The notes beneath the pieces were generated by a model. That model was not told where the DNA came from. It did no database searches and worked only from the letters and a program-made list of their open reading frames with translations. Position numbers and translations under genes: made by a program. From Ascarosepion bandense (Eukaryota; Mollusca; Cephalopoda; Sepiida; Sepiidae): a stretch of DNA of 64,000 nucleotides. Positions 12,630 through 24,461 of this stretch are shown here, piece by piece (position 1 is the stretch's first letter; every line of letters starts with the position of its first letter). The stretch spans positions 248,001 through 312,000 of the forward strand of contig JBBBDQ010001940.1 in NCBI GenBank assembly GCA_037127315.1, in the 5' to 3' direction.

Positions 12630-15260
12630 TTTTTATATTTAAATTTTTTCCCATGTATTGTCATTTTTCTTTTTGCAAAAATAATTTAATATAGCATTTG
12701 TAGAAGTCCACACCAACATTTTTTCTATATCGTGACCATCATCACAAGAATCTACATGAAATAAAATGTCATAATCTGACAAAATATTCAAAGTTATGTA
12801 CACAGCTAAATGTCGCTGATTTATTGAATAAAGAAAAGAAGTGTCTTTTGTTAGTTTATCCAAAACTACATAATTGTAGAGAATGAAATTTGTTGTTGTA
12901 TCATTGGGGTGTAGCAGGGATCCTCTGTTAATACTCTGAAGATAACAGTTACTTTCAGGGATTTGTTCTGCATTGTCTGTCATTGCTCCGGTTATTAAGT
13001 CTTTGCATTTTACTTTTTTGAAAACTGCATGACAACACTAACCTGCTAAGTAGACTATTACAGGAAAAACTTCCCTACATTTAATAATATCATCATCTGT
13101 TACACCTATATTAAATTTATGAATATCTAACTGTTGCACATCTGTTATATCATTCCAGTTAGTTTCTTGTAAATTACTGAGATCAATACTTTTGTTATTA
13201 AGTGGCAGATTTAATTTGAAAACTGACAAAATTCTGATTTTTTTCTCACACTCGAATAATTGACGTATTGATATATTATACTGACCACTTGCAAATTGTC
13301 GATACTGGCCAAATCTTAAATCCAGGTGATCCGTCTGGAATTTGCCTGGTTAATATTTTTAACTCTTTTATGCAATAAATAACCAGTTGTAGAATTGCAT
13401 GTGTGGTATGATGTAAAGCTGTAAAGGTTTCCCTTGTTAGCCTCCCACTAATCTCTGGAATATTATTCCAACTTTCTAACCAGTTATAAAAAGTATTAAG
13501 AAATATAAAATTTGGATCATTGTCTTTATTTGTAAGTGGGTTTGCATATTTATTGTTAAGCCGGCGACCTTTAAATCGGTTTTTGACATTTGATATTGTT
13601 CCCCAAGTATGAAATATCTTTATATACTCTGCAACTTCTGTAAAGTTTGGTAAACGTTTCTATTTCACTAAGGTCAACAGTCCTTGAATGGTGTATTCAC
13701 TAAAAATTTGCATTACAAAATTTACATTTTGCCTTTCCAAATTATTAGGATAAAGGACCTTTGAAGTAAATCGGTAGTAATATTTAAGAAGTGACTCTGA
13801 TTCAAGTTTGTGCATTTCCTGTAAAGTAGTAAATAGAGGCTTCTAGGAGAGTATCTGATTAATTATCGTAATTATCGTAAAACTTAGGGAATTTCATACA
13901 TTTGTTGGCATCTTTTTGGCCAAGCCAGTTGTTTCTTATGCACTTTAAAATGTGAATAGAATCAAATATGAAGAAAAGAGGCCTAGACTTAATAAATGGG
14001 TGTTGATATACAATTGAAAGTTTTTGGTGGGGTTACAAAATAATGACATGGCTTTCTTATTAAAATTATTATCTGTTATAATAGATATTACTTTGAACCC
14101 AATAACCTCTAATTCAATTATTACCTGTTTTAATATGTCAAATAAATTTTGTGCTTTAAGACACTTAGTAGGCATAATATGCACAACATCCTTGTATTTA
14201 GAACGGACACTGCTCAGCATGAAAGCAAAGGCACTTGTTGCAGCCTCATAACTATTGCAGGCTAAGCCAACTACATTCCCACCTTTAAAATCAAAGTATG
14301 GCTTTAAATGAATCTCATCGACAAGTAAAGATACTATTTTCCTGCAAAAATAATTTGAATTTATTCTTTATGTACATCAAAAAATTATTGTCCTCTTGTT
14401 CAACTACAGGATTCATATAGTTTATTAATCTTTTGATGGCAGAATAACTGGTCAAAAAGAGTCTATTACTATCTCTTAATAGTTTGTAACCTTTTGGGGA
14501 GCAGTTGTAAAATAAAGAACAAAAAATTAACATTTCTACTGAATACTCTAACTTATTTTTGTCATTAGATATAACTGTTCACATATAAATTTTAGGGTTG
14601 TAAAATTTTTAAAAGACTGGTCTTCAATCAATGACAACAAGGAAATTACTAAATTCAACAGAGCAATCATATTTGGACAGTTGGCTTTGTGTTCCTCAAT
14701 ATCAAGTTTTCTCATATTATTAAGTAAATCTTCAAGAGTGATAATGTCACTTACATGTGTAGGAATTTTATATAAATTGTATTTGTACATCACCACAGAA
14801 AACATGTATTGTGCAGTCAGTTTCAACCTCAAGAGAGAGATTTATTTTTGAATATGGGGATTTGATGCTGTGACATATAAAAAGTGTTCCCTGCTTTCTA
14901 ATAATACTCCAGTATTGTTGGTCCAGAAAGTTTAATTTTTTTCTTCGTTCGTCGAGGTTTTTAACCCCCCCCCCCCCATTTTTTGGTATTCTGTCTCATA
15001 GTGATACTTTGTGCCAAAGCATTTTCCAATGAGGAGTTTTCCAAACGCATTTTCCTAGAATCTGGTGATTCTCTCATAGAGCTTGTTGAGGTCATGTAGG
15101 AGGGACAATTTGGGAATTTAGTTGGGATAGCCCCTTTCCGTATGCATGGATTCTTAAGCTTGACTGTTAGCCTTTTTCCACTTTTTCATCAAAATGGTAA
15201 GTTTCCCATAAAATGTCCTTAGCATTAAAATGCAGTTCATACACTTAAAAAAAAAGAAGT
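12630..15260 (-). pseudogene. P-element/THAP9-like transposase pseudogene, copy B (more complete)
   Basis: Decayed transposase read right to left. A THAP C-terminal half lies near 15245-15090 (YELHF, where the zinc-binding Cys of CELHF is mutated, then GAIPTKFPNCP). A region homologous to copy A follows (KLNFLDQQYWS near 14930). The catalytic region has VDEIHLKPYFDFKGG near 14325-14280, VISIITDNN near 14090, and DSIHILKCIRNNWLGQ near 13960-13910. The C-terminal domain has GKFQTDHLDLRFGQY near 13350-13305, and the last ORF ends at 12639. These are the conserved blocks of Tnp_P_element/THAP9 proteins, including three acidic positions. Many stops and frameshifts, and a poly-C slip at 14967-14977, make it inactive. 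It retains the segment that copy A has lost. Confidence 0.88.
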
Positions 15261-15519
15261 TAAATGACATAGTAATTGATCCATAATACTCTGACAGGTA
15301 AATGAACAGGTAAATTTTTTTAGTCCCCGAAGGCCTTTACCCCTTCAGATTTTTTCAAAACATCCTTATTTCCATGCAAATGTATATGCTGAATTCAAAT
15401 CGATAATTGTTTATTGAAGAAACCTACCTTTATTGATGTTAACGACCAGAAAAAAAAAATCGAACTTCTTCTCTCTCTATCTCACCCCTCAACCACCTTT
15501 GAAATATGTCATTCAGTGC

Positions 15520-16065
15520 TGAATGGCTTTAGGCGTAGGATGCAGGATTCCTAGCTATAATAGCCGTTTTTAGGGTTCTGTATGCTCGCTCAACTAATCC
15601 ATTCATTTGTGGATGGTACGCCGTTGTTCGTAATCTGTGGAAACCTATTATTTTTTATAGTTCTGCGAATAATTCGGATTCAAATAGGCTTCCTCTGTCT
15701 GTAACGATATGAAGAGGAACCCCGAATCGGGAGATCCACAGATCGACAAAAGCCATTGATATTGATTTTGCTGTAATTTCTGTTATTGGGACACCTCGTA
15801 TCCACCTCGATTTTCTATCGGTGCATGTTGATAAATATCGGTATGGTGAAAAATAAGAGTCAATTTGGTTCTTTACTGATAGTAAGGGACCGACAATATC
15901 TACATGCACTGTTTCAAAATGACTGGAAGGTAATTCAAATGGATTTACTTTACACTTTGTGTGTTTTATTATTTTTACTTGTTGGTAATGCTGGCATTCT
16001 GTGCACCAGGTTTTTATTGACTTGTCCATTTTTCGGCCAATAGTATCTAGATTTTATTATTTTTC
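15520..16065 (-). pseudogene. gypsy integrase pseudogene, C-terminally truncated
   Basis: WCTECQ at about 16005 is the end of the zinc-binding HHCC domain. The catalytic core shows HVDIVGPL (first Asp), VTDRGSLFES (second Asp) and, after an in-frame stop near 15655, YHPQMNGLVERAYRTLK with the catalytic Glu (about 15620-15570). So the D,D,E triad is recognisable. Similarity stops near 15520, and the C-terminal integrase domain and the 3' LTR are absent. Confidence 0.85.
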
Positions 16066-16216
16066 TCGAAGATGTTATTCCCGGATGTGATAGATTATGC
16101 AGACTGTCAAATTCCTATTTTCTGAGCTTCTCTGTCACGAAAGGTCGTGGAAAAGGTAATGTCGTATAACATAATGTGGTTTCATTTTTATTTATTGTGT
16201 ATGATTTCAGTTGATC

Positions 16217-16710
16217 TTAGAATTCCTGAATTTCATTGTCAGTAGCTTGATGTTTCATTATTTCTTGTAAGTCACATACATCAATAGTGATCGCGTTGAC
16301 AGGTCGTGATAAACAGTCAGCTACTATGTTTTGTGAGCCTCTTATATGTGAAATGTCATTCACATATTCGCTGATAAAACAGATGTGACGCTGTTGTCTA
16401 TCTGATTTTAAAGAAGATTGGCCTTTAAAAGCACTGCAAAGTGGTTTGTGATCCGTCAGTAACATTACATTTCTGCCTTCTATTAAATGTTTAAAATGGA
16501 GTACTGCTAGATAGGCAGCTAGTAGTTCTCTGTCAAAAGTGGAATATTTTTGTTGGGTTTGGGATAATTTCTTTGAAAAGAAACCTATGGGGCTGGGTTG
16601 ATTATCAATCATTTGGGGAAGTGCTGCACCTACCGCATAATTCGAACTGTCTGTTACAAGTTGGTAGTTGTTAGCTTCCGAGCTGGGGAAAGCCAGAACA
16701 GTTACATTTG
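16217..16710 (-). pseudogene. gypsy RNase H pseudogene
   Basis: The longest ORF (16612-16217) contains the Ty3/gypsy RNase H blocks: FFSKKLSQTQQKYSTFDREL (catalytic Glu), LLTDHKPL (Asp) and NIVADCLSRP (Asp). The start of the domain lies upstream (TDSSNYAVGAALPQM near 16660-16615) in continuation of RT. It removes the RNA strand during reverse transcription in live elements. The key acidic residues survive, but the flanking frames are broken. Confidence 0.85.
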
Positions 16711-16799
16711 ATAAAGAATTTTTTTTATATTTTCTAAAGATTCAATTTCTTCCTTAGTCAAGGTTAAGGATTTTGAATTTTGGTTTAAACTAATTTTTC

Positions 16800-18045
16800 C
16801 GTGAAAGGTAATATGTGATTGCTGAAATTTGGCACAAGTTTCCTGTAAAAATTTCCATTCCGAGGAATCGGCGTAGTGATTTAGAATCGTTTGGTTGAAG
16901 AAATTCACTTAATTCATTCAACTTTTTAGCACTGGGTTTGAGACCATTAGAAGAAATGTGAAATCCTAAAAAGTCTAACTCATTAGCACTAAATATGCAG
17001 TTGGAGAGACAAATTTTAAAATCGTACTCACTCAGTTTTTGTAGTACTAGGTCGATATGCTTAGAATGAGTTTCTTCATCTTCTGAGAATATAAGTATCG
17101 TCAATATATACAAAGGTATAATCAGTATCACGAAAGATATCCCTCATTCTCTAAAAAGTACATGATGCGTTTCGTAGTCCGAAAGGCATATAATTGTATT
17201 CAAATAACTCAAAAGGGGTAGAAATGGCTGTCTTGCAGACATCCTCCGGGTGAACTGGTATCTAATGATAAGCAGACGACAGGTCTATCTTTGAAAAGAA
17301 CTTCTTATTATGAAACTTCGAAGACAAGGAATTTATATTTGGGACCTGATATCGATTGGCTTTTGTTATGGTATTTAAATGTCTGTAATACCAACAGGTC
17401 TATATGTGCCGTCTGACTTCGGTACCATGTGTAAGGCTGAACTCTATTCTGAGTTCGAAAAGGAAATTATTCCTGCCTTTAGGACTTTCTTGAATTCCTC
17501 TTTCGCGATTTCACATCTCTGAGCTGATTGCTGTCTGGCTCTGGACAAGGTAGGAGGATTGCTACCAGTTTCTATTCTGTGGAATATCTTTGGTTTTGTT
17601 GCATTCGTGTCGCGATGAGGAGAAATTAAGTTTGGATATTTGTCCAGAATTGTTCGTACCATTTTGTTAGCATCTTTATTCGATATTACATCTATATTCA
17701 TGATAATAGATGATGGATGTGCATCGGATTGTCTATTAGTCATTTTATTGATTAGTTTGTTGTTCTTGCAGTCCACCATTAACCCGAAATGGTTTAGGAA
17801 GTCGTATCCTAGGAGTGGCTGAGCAGTTTCGGCTATTATAAATGTTCAGGTCAATTCCCGTTTGAGGTTCCGTAGCGTGAGATTCAGTACTGTTTGTGCT
17901 GAGCATTCAATCTTTTGATCGTTGGCAGACACTAAAAAGATATTGGTTGGGTATGTTACAGCTCCATTTAAATATCTCTTTGGAAGTATAGATACGGCAG
18001 CTCCTGTATCCACAATAAAATCTAAACTTTGTAGCTCCTAACCGT
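16800..18045 (-). pseudogene. gypsy protease-reverse transcriptase pseudogene
   Basis: The protease is recognised by FIVDTGAAVSILPK (about 18030-17985), the aspartic-protease DTGA motif, and by LLGYDFL further on. The linker (17779-17444) is followed by RT fragments: SNSEWASPLHMVPKSDGTYR near 17445-17390, IDLSSAYHQIPV near 17290-17250, then YIDD near 17105. The thumb/connection region (17131-16790) includes LGFHISSNGLKPSAKKLNEL and RRFLGM. Several frameshifts lie between these blocks. Protein similarity to the copy at 33041-33710 is very high where both are preserved. Confidence 0.85.
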
Positions 18046-18069
18046 GCGGCTATAATGATAAGCGGCGAG

Positions 18070-18790
18070 GAAATGGAAGCTAACACCTCTCGCCTAATTG
18101 GTTTTCCGAAATCTCACGAGGAACTGGTGAAGTTAAGCGAGACCTGGGTTGCATTTGTACGTTCTGTTTATTTGGCCATCTGCAACACGGGCCACAAAAT
18201 TTTGCACGTTCCGCAAAATATAAATGCGCTCGGCAGATTTTAGATTTTTGGTCCTTGTTAAAAGGGCGAACACTGGTAGGGAATTTATTTTCACTGTGGG
18301 AACAGCCATGTATCCTTTTAGTTCCATTTTTAGTTTGCTGTCCATCCTTTTGCTTCCCCGAAATCTGAAGAATATGTGCGGTGTCTTGTGTATTAAAATA
18401 TAATAATAAATCGTCCGCCATTTTCCAAGACGATCTGTGTCTAAATCGACTTGCGCAGCTACTACTGGTTTAATAGAGTGAGGTAGGGCTTGAATAAATT
18501 TGTGACGTACGATATCGTCCCCTACGCCAATCCGACTTGCTAATGACATGAGTTCATTCAGGTATACTGAGGGACGACCCGTTACTGTCGATGACGACAT
18601 TAATTTGTCTAGCATATCTGGTTTTGTTCTTTCGTGAGCGCCCGTCACTGTTTCTTTTAGTGCGTCGTAGTCTTTTGATTGCAGTACAGTTGGCTATATA
18701 TTTCCTACTATGTCCCTGGTATCACCACAATGATATCTAAAATCTTTTATCCAGTTCACAGGCAATATTGAATATACAATTATTCTGAAA
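18070..18790 (-). pseudogene. gypsy gag pseudogene
   Basis: The typical gag core can be read across frames: RDIVGNI, QSKDYDALKETVTGAHERTK, then LMSLASRIGVGDDIVRHKFI and LPHSIKPVVAAQ. Further on is a CRAHLYFAERAKFCGPCC block (about 18225-18170), a C-x2-H-x9-C-x2-C arrangement unlike the usual retroviral CCHC knuckle. At least one stop (after VGNI) and frameshifts interrupt it. It would have packaged the element RNA; no intact product is possible. Confidence 0.8.
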
Positions 18791-19176
18791 TAATATTTTT
18801 CTATTTTTTTATTTAGTATTATGTGTAAATGTTTAAAATGGATTTTTATGTATCATTGAAAATCTTCAAACTTATTTGCAAGTAGAAATGAGTGACCTGC
18901 AATATAACTACATATTGAAAGTCAAAAAAAAGTTTAATTACTTTTTTTTTTAAATGTTTCCCAACATAAGTATTTCCTGCTTTAACATTTCTTTAACCGA
19001 CAGTTATTTTCAGCACGTGGCACTACATATTTAAGTGGAAAGACCGTTTCAAAAATAAAGCATGCTAAATCTGCACATAGTTCAGTTCTGACTAATCAAC
19101 ATCTCCAGTTAATTTTAATGATAGGAAACACACATTGTGAAATAACATTTTGGCTAAATTTTATCTGAATTATTTG

Positions 19177-19177
<1 letters not shown>
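18791..19177. other. Non-coding stretch
   Basis: AT-rich sequence between the gypsy fragment and a tetranucleotide array; nothing recognised. Confidence 0.5.

Positions 19178-19237
<60 letters not shown>
19178..19237. repeat. (TATC)n microsatellite
   Basis: About 15 uninterrupted TATC/ATCT units. Confidence 0.97.
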
Positions 19238-19239
19238 AA

Positions 19240-19335
19240 AAGGCCGGTAGAGGAAAATAAATAAATATATTGTTTAATAAATAAACCGAGCGTCTACTCA
19301 AATACGAGTGTAGACTAAACATAATGTATTAGTAG
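19240..19335 (+). repeat. SINE-tail-like repeat, family 2, copy 1
   Basis: GAAAATAAATAAATATATTG followed by TTTAATAAATAAA and an ACTCAAATACGAGTGTAGAC block match the 3' part of the element at 19490-19690. The head is missing here and the microsatellite abuts it. Confidence 0.55.
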
Positions 19336-19489
19336 TAAAATATGTCGGTTTAATAAAAAAAAAAATCCATCACTTCTTTAGAAATTGTTTTGTTTGCATT
19401 ACGCTATTTAAACTGAACAGATTTAAGTGTTTCGAGAGTTTGATCAAGATTTTCGTTTATAAGACACTATTCAACTTTGACCATCGACG

Positions 19490-19690
19490 CACTTCATGGC
19501 TGAGGTCTAAAGCCCGTCGGATCTAACGACGGTTTCTCCTGCTAAGACAAGGAGTGGGTGTACGCAAGTTTGAATCCTGAGGGAGAACGCATATTTTTCT
19601 TTAACAAACCTTTTCGAAAATTCAACCGTTAGATGAAAATAAATATACAGTTTAATAAACAATGCATCTACACAAATATGGGTGTCCACC
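19490..19690 (+). mobile_element. tRNA-like SINE, family 2 (Ser/Leu-type head)
   Basis: The head (19490-19590) resembles a tRNA with a long variable arm. It has TGGCTGAGGTCTAAAG (box A region), a possible anticodon stem CCGTCGG/ACGACGG, a variable-arm stem CTCCTGCTAAGACAAGGAG, and box B AGTTTGAATCCT (19567-19578). An A/T-rich body shared with 19240-19335 follows. The cloverleaf is imperfect, so a SINE or pseudogene is more likely than a functional tRNA. Confidence 0.55.
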
Positions 19691-19707
19691 AAAAATAACC
19701 TTTAAGC

Positions 19708-19708
<1 letters not shown>

Positions 19709-19755
<47 letters not shown>
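19709..19755. repeat. (AT)n(GA)n compound microsatellite
   Basis: About 13 AT units run directly into about 10 GA units. Confidence 0.95.
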
Positions 19756-19756
<1 letters not shown>

Positions 19757-19939
19757 TTCATGGGATTAGGAGGAAAAGTTGCGCAGTCTTTCTCGGCACT
19801 TCTCATTTGTGATGCCACAAACATCATGGATTGATCCTTATAGGATGCAAATCCTTTATCATCTAGCAATTAAAGCAAACGAAAAAGTAAAATTGCACAC
19901 CCGGAAAATCCGATTCAAACGACTGAGAACATTTTGGAA

Positions 19940-20660
19940 AAACCCAGACCAAGACAAATTTCACAAGTCAGTGTGAAAAGTAAAATTCTGGATACTGATT
20001 GGATAGCAAATTAATCTATGACACTAGTCATTGTTTTTTCACGCCTAAAGAATGAAAATACCTGCTGGAGCCGGTCACATGACTAAAATCCACTACTTAA
20101 CCACGTTCCGTGACTAGTCAAAATCAGTCAGAATGGGAGCGGTATCTGAGGTCAAGTTTCGCCGACATACATTCATTCTACCTTTACTTCTAATTTTCCT
20201 TTCTTCGTTTTCACTCCACGCCACCAACAACAACAACAGGACATCTTCAACTGACTCGTAAAACTAAAGACGACTCAGTACAATTACTTTATTTGTTTCA
20301 CCTTCTTTCTCACCCGTTGCCAACCTATCAAAACAGGGAAAAGAACATAAAACTTTACTTTCTGCTACTATCAACTATGAACTCTTAATTTCTGTGGAAC
20401 ATTTAAAATACTTACATTTCTCTTTGAACAATTAACTTTTTCTATTTGAGTATCTTTCATGCATTTTCTATTTGAGTATCTTTCTTCTTACAGATTTGTT
20501 ATCCAATTCTATTAATAGAATTACTCTTATTTACAAACAACACACATTTATTCTTACAACCATTCATTCAACCTTCTGAAATTTTAAATTGTTAGGACTT
20601 CGGTTGTGTTTTGCACAAGGCCAATTTGACAAGTATCATCGAGGCTCCTACACCCTGACA
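19940..20660. repeat. LTR-like block, family 3, copy 1
   Basis: GACCAAGACAAATTTCACAAG followed by TCAGTGTGAAA (19948-19978) matches GACCAAGGCAAATTTCGCGAG at about 27201. At the other end, 20545-20660 matches 28470-28590 (ACTTCGGTTGTGTTTTGCAC / AATTCAGTTATGTTTGGCTC), continuing into CAAGGCC...CATCGAGGCTCC. The ends are unclear. The inference is an old LTR or other promoter-bearing repeat, possibly rearranged. Confidence 0.4.
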
Positions 20661-20886
20661 CTCCCATAATAAATACAATAAGAAAAGTGCTGTTTATGCA
20701 CTTTGCTTGGGATGGTACACTGGAGCTGAACATATATTCGTATTATTTTCTCTTGTGAACAAACACAAATGCCAATTCAGTTATTTTAACAGTCGTGTTA
20801 AAAATGAAGAATCAATGAGAGTGGTGATCATTTTATGACATATAAACAAAGCCAAACAAATAACAAATCTGAAAGTATAAAGCTAT

Positions 20887-21001
20887 GTACAAAATATCCG
20901 TAGTTGAAGACATAAAATTGGGTTCAAAATATCTGTAGTTATATCATAAAAATTGCGTTCAAAATATCTGTAGCTGGAGGCATAAAATTTCGTTCAACAT
21001 T
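20887..21001 (+). repeat. 35-bp tandem repeat, 3.2 units
   Basis: Units begin at 20887, 20922, 20957 and 20992, each GTWCAAAATATCYGTAG followed by a degenerate part and CATAAAATT. The period is exactly 35 bp. Confidence 0.9.
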
Positions 21002-22260
21002 TTGGCATTAAATAACTTACAGGTTGATATTGTGCGGTATCCCTCACACAGAAACTTGCATTAAGTCCTTTTGCAAAAACTCTAGACTTCATTGGATAAT
21101 AAATACTAATATGTTTCTATAGGACAATTTAAGAATAGCAGCTTAAGCTACAATTTACCGATCGCTTGATTTTCTCATTTTTCGTGCACTTTTGGTAGAA
21201 AAGAGGCTCCAACTAGCTTCCTTGATTTTTGCAAATGCTCGCGTTTTGATTGGTCGATTCTATCCAATAGAAATTTCGGTACGAAACACAAAGTTTTCCT
21301 GCGCAGCAAAGTTGAGCCAGTTTGATACGTATATGAACTCTGAATTTCGTTTCTTTAACCAGTAAGTTTTCAGTTGCCACAAGAGTCCACGCCAGTCTAA
21401 GCTTCACCAATTCGAATGCGCCAACTCACTCATGTTTTGAAACTGCCAAGCTGAAATAACTAACTCTTTGATCACACACATTACATTTCTTAATACAACT
21501 GTCTTCACAATAGTTACTTATGAACTTCTAAGATATTCACTCAACAAAATAATTCAATTACACTTGGAACACTTAACAAGAAATAATCTTTATTTAAACA
21601 ATTTCTTTTCAGCTGAAATCTTATAGTCCAAGCGAGACAACTCCTTATTTTACTTTGTACATTTTTTTTATCTGGACTCACACATCTGAACTTTTGAACG
21701 CAACAGTTTAATCTTTTCTTACATTGCTTAATCTCTTCTTATTCTTAATCATCACCATTGTATATTTTTGTTAATACAATTCATATTGTTATTATAACAA
21801 TGTTGTTTTCCTTCGTCAACGTATATTTGTCCATGTTTAATGCTGACCCAATACAATATGTTGCTAAACGAAACAAGCAAACCAACCAAAGTTAGCGAGC
21901 ACAGTCTACCCTACTATTTAACTCATAGTTAAGGAATGAAAATAGATGAATTTGTGCGAAGGTGGCCGGAACATAGGAACGAAAAGGACACTTGTGTTTT
22001 GGATGAAAAAAAAAAAGAAGATAGCTGACATATCAGGGATATATAATGAGGAAAGAGGGCTTAGGAAATTTAAGTCATGCGACATATTAAACGCAAGAGG
22101 GTGGAAAAATCGAGTAATCTATCTAATGAGTATGTGTAATTGGTTAGAAGAAAAAGAACTGGAGGAATATTAAGAGAACAGACATCGCTTAGGGCTACAA
22201 AGAAGTTATGGAGACTAATTCTTGAGGGGATATGGCACACAAAATAAGAAGTCTCTTTCA
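21002..22260. other. Non-coding stretch
   Basis: No gene seen. Paired inverted CCAAT boxes (GATTGG...CCAATAG near 21248-21275) suggest promoter-like LTR DNA at 21180-21430. A SINE fragment (ACTATTTAACTCATAGTTAAG) lies near 21912. Confidence 0.45.
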
Positions 22261-22269
22261 ACGACTGTA

Positions 22270-22400
22270 CTGAGGCGTGTCTTTTGAACAGGAGTAGAGG
22301 TTTATTCCTTGCTTCCTGTTTGAGATTGTGTTTCTGGCTCCTAAAGTTGTTTTCATATTCTTTCATTCCCAGTAGCCCCTTGCGTCTTAGCAGCATTATC
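22270..22400 (+). repeat. Dispersed repeat, copy 1
   Basis: AGGTTTATTCCTTGCTTCCT and the following TTTGAGATTGTGTTTCTGGCT match 55392-55440. The family was not identified. Confidence 0.45.
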
Positions 22401-24430
22401 GCCTTGCTTAAGGCGAATCGAATAAAAAATGAACTTCTAGTTTTTGTGAGGGTTGAAACATCGGTCAAAACGAATATCCTGAAGTTGATGAACTATATGT
22501 AGAATCTACCAGTATTGAATTGTTCGACAGCTTCTTTTGAGTTGAGATTCTGCAATTATGATGGCTGATAATTACACTACCAACCCAGAACAACATAAAC
22601 TGATTAGTTAAAAATCAAATTTGGGGAAATGGTCAAAGTGACAGTTTGTTTGAATTCACTTAAAACGAGGAAAAAGTGGGATAGAAAAGAAAACATTTTT
22701 GTTTTTGGGGAGTCGAGAGTTAATTTCACCTTGAAATTTTTGATAATCTGCTTAATATTTGACCGAAAAGAAGATACTCTAGTATTGCGTGCTCTTAACC
22801 AAATGCGAACAGAATATCTTTTGGGTGATATCATATTGCCGAAATATCTCATCAGCTGTTCCATACCAATCACTCCTATTGTCTTCAGTAGCGGCTTCAG
22901 TATTATCTTGAATCACTCGAATTTATTGCTAGAGCAAGATCCTCAAACAAAGAGAGTTCTTACAATATATGCCATCAACAATTAAATTTATAGTAAATAC
23001 CACGTTAACCACTTCTAGCGGTTCACTGTGTAGTTTTTCTTGATAGATTTGTTAAAATTGTTTTAATAATTACAAACAATTTTCTTTTTACCAAAGTGTT
23101 ACGCGAACCAAGAACAGAGTAGTAAACGACAATACCCGTGCAAAAATCGAGTGCATAGCACAAAGACTACACTTCTATTAATTTTTGGCTTGACTTTTCC
23201 CATGCTATTGTATTTATCACAGCTTTCTCTGTTGACTGCCATCTTAACTGCCGTTGGGTATTCAATGCTGCAAATATTATGAACATAACATATTACTAAC
23301 GAGGAAGTTTTAAGGAAAGTGAAAACAAAAAGGATATTTTTGGAATACATAACAAGAAAAGAGAGCTTGCAGAATTTGATACCCTCAATACATCTTGAAG
23401 GTAAGAAAGGAAAAAGAAAATATCAACCAACCTACCTAACAAGTTCATGAAATTCGACGGCAGAACAGGACTTAGAATGATAATAACGAGACAAACATTA
23501 CTTCGAGCCTGAAGGGAAAAGACACATAAAAGAAGAAGGAAAATATGAAATATGGCGTGAAGACTGGGAATGAATAAGTAACAGTCTGGTTATGGATTGG
23601 TGTTCTATGTAGATATAGGTTTCTCTTGCTAAATCAGTTAAGACGTTGTACGTGAAAGATATGCGTTTTAGCTATGATTTGTTTCGTCAGCCCTGGGGTA
23701 GAAACGCATCTAACTACAGAAACATGAATAAACACAATCTCGTACTTACAAATAAATTTAATCATCTAGCGACTGAGCGTTAGTACTCGTGTCAAATTCT
23801 TTGTCCCGGGAGTAGTCACTGAAATTTGCGGTGCCAGTGTGTCGTGAAGATGCATAGTTTCTCGTCCGTCAATGTGGTTGTGTTCCCCGACTACCGCTAT
23901 ACCGCTATCTGTCGAAATGCTAATTCTCCTTTGCTTATATCGGCGGGAATAGGCTCAATTTACCAATTTAGATACTCGATTTTCTGTTTGATTGGGCTTA
24001 CGTTGAATCCTTAATTATGGCTTTGTGTGACAGCCATCCTGCTAACATCAAAAGAAGAACCCGAAAAGCATTGACAAGAATTTTTACATAAATCGAAACT
24101 GCTAGAAAAATTCATGTTGCGATTCCTCAACAGACAAAACTACATGAAATGAAAGGAAGGAAATATTTGGATGAAATATACAACAAACTAAGCTATTTAC
24201 ATTTTTACAAATCAAGTTTCAGTGAATGCTGAGTGTGCGTTGAATATTGAATGAGAATCGTTCATTCATAATTGTGTGTGTATGTGCATGTAAGGAAGAT
24301 AATTATAAATTTCAGTACCTTTGAAAAAAAGGTGCAAAAATCTTGGTAATGTCAACTTGATCACGAACGGTACGGAATTTGTGAGCCCGTGATGAATAAA
24401 ATAGACAAATTTGAAAGATACAAAATCTTG

Positions 24431-24440
<10 letters not shown>
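22401..24440. other. Non-coding stretch
   Basis: Only short ORFs without recognisable domains, including an unassigned 118-codon frame at 22629-22985. No supported gene. Confidence 0.45.

Positions 24441-24459
<19 letters not shown>

Positions 24460-24461
<2 letters not shown>

Larger units (their letters stand above)
15520..18790 (-). mobile_element. Degenerate Ty3/gypsy retrotransposon, CsRn1-like, without LTRs
   Basis: Gag, protease, reverse transcriptase, RNase H and integrase follow in canonical Ty3/gypsy order from right to left. Each is broken by stops or frameshifts. The integrase is cut off shortly after its catalytic core and no LTR is found at either end, so this is an internal fragment. 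The gag zinc-finger-like motif is of C-H-C-C type, which is characteristic of the CsRn1 clade. A second copy of the RT/RNase H part lies at 33041-33710 on the other strand. Confidence 0.88.

Noticed and set aside
18721..18733. GGTATCACCACA next to the gypsy element, identical to the end of LTR-like family 1, suggesting that family 1 is its LTR.
   Set aside because: Here the bases lie inside gag-like coding sequence (RYHCGDTRDIVGNI on the - strand), and no other part of family 1 is present, so a chance match is more likely.
15540..18790. Intact, potentially active gypsy element.
   Set aside because: Frameshifts, in-frame stops, a truncated integrase and missing LTRs rule it out.
19178..19237. 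CRISPR-like regular repeat.
   Set aside because: It is a tetranucleotide microsatellite with no spacers; the genome is eukaryotic.
22629..22985. 118-codon ORF as a gene.
   Set aside because: Overlaps another long ORF on the opposite strand, has no recognisable domain, and lies among repeats.
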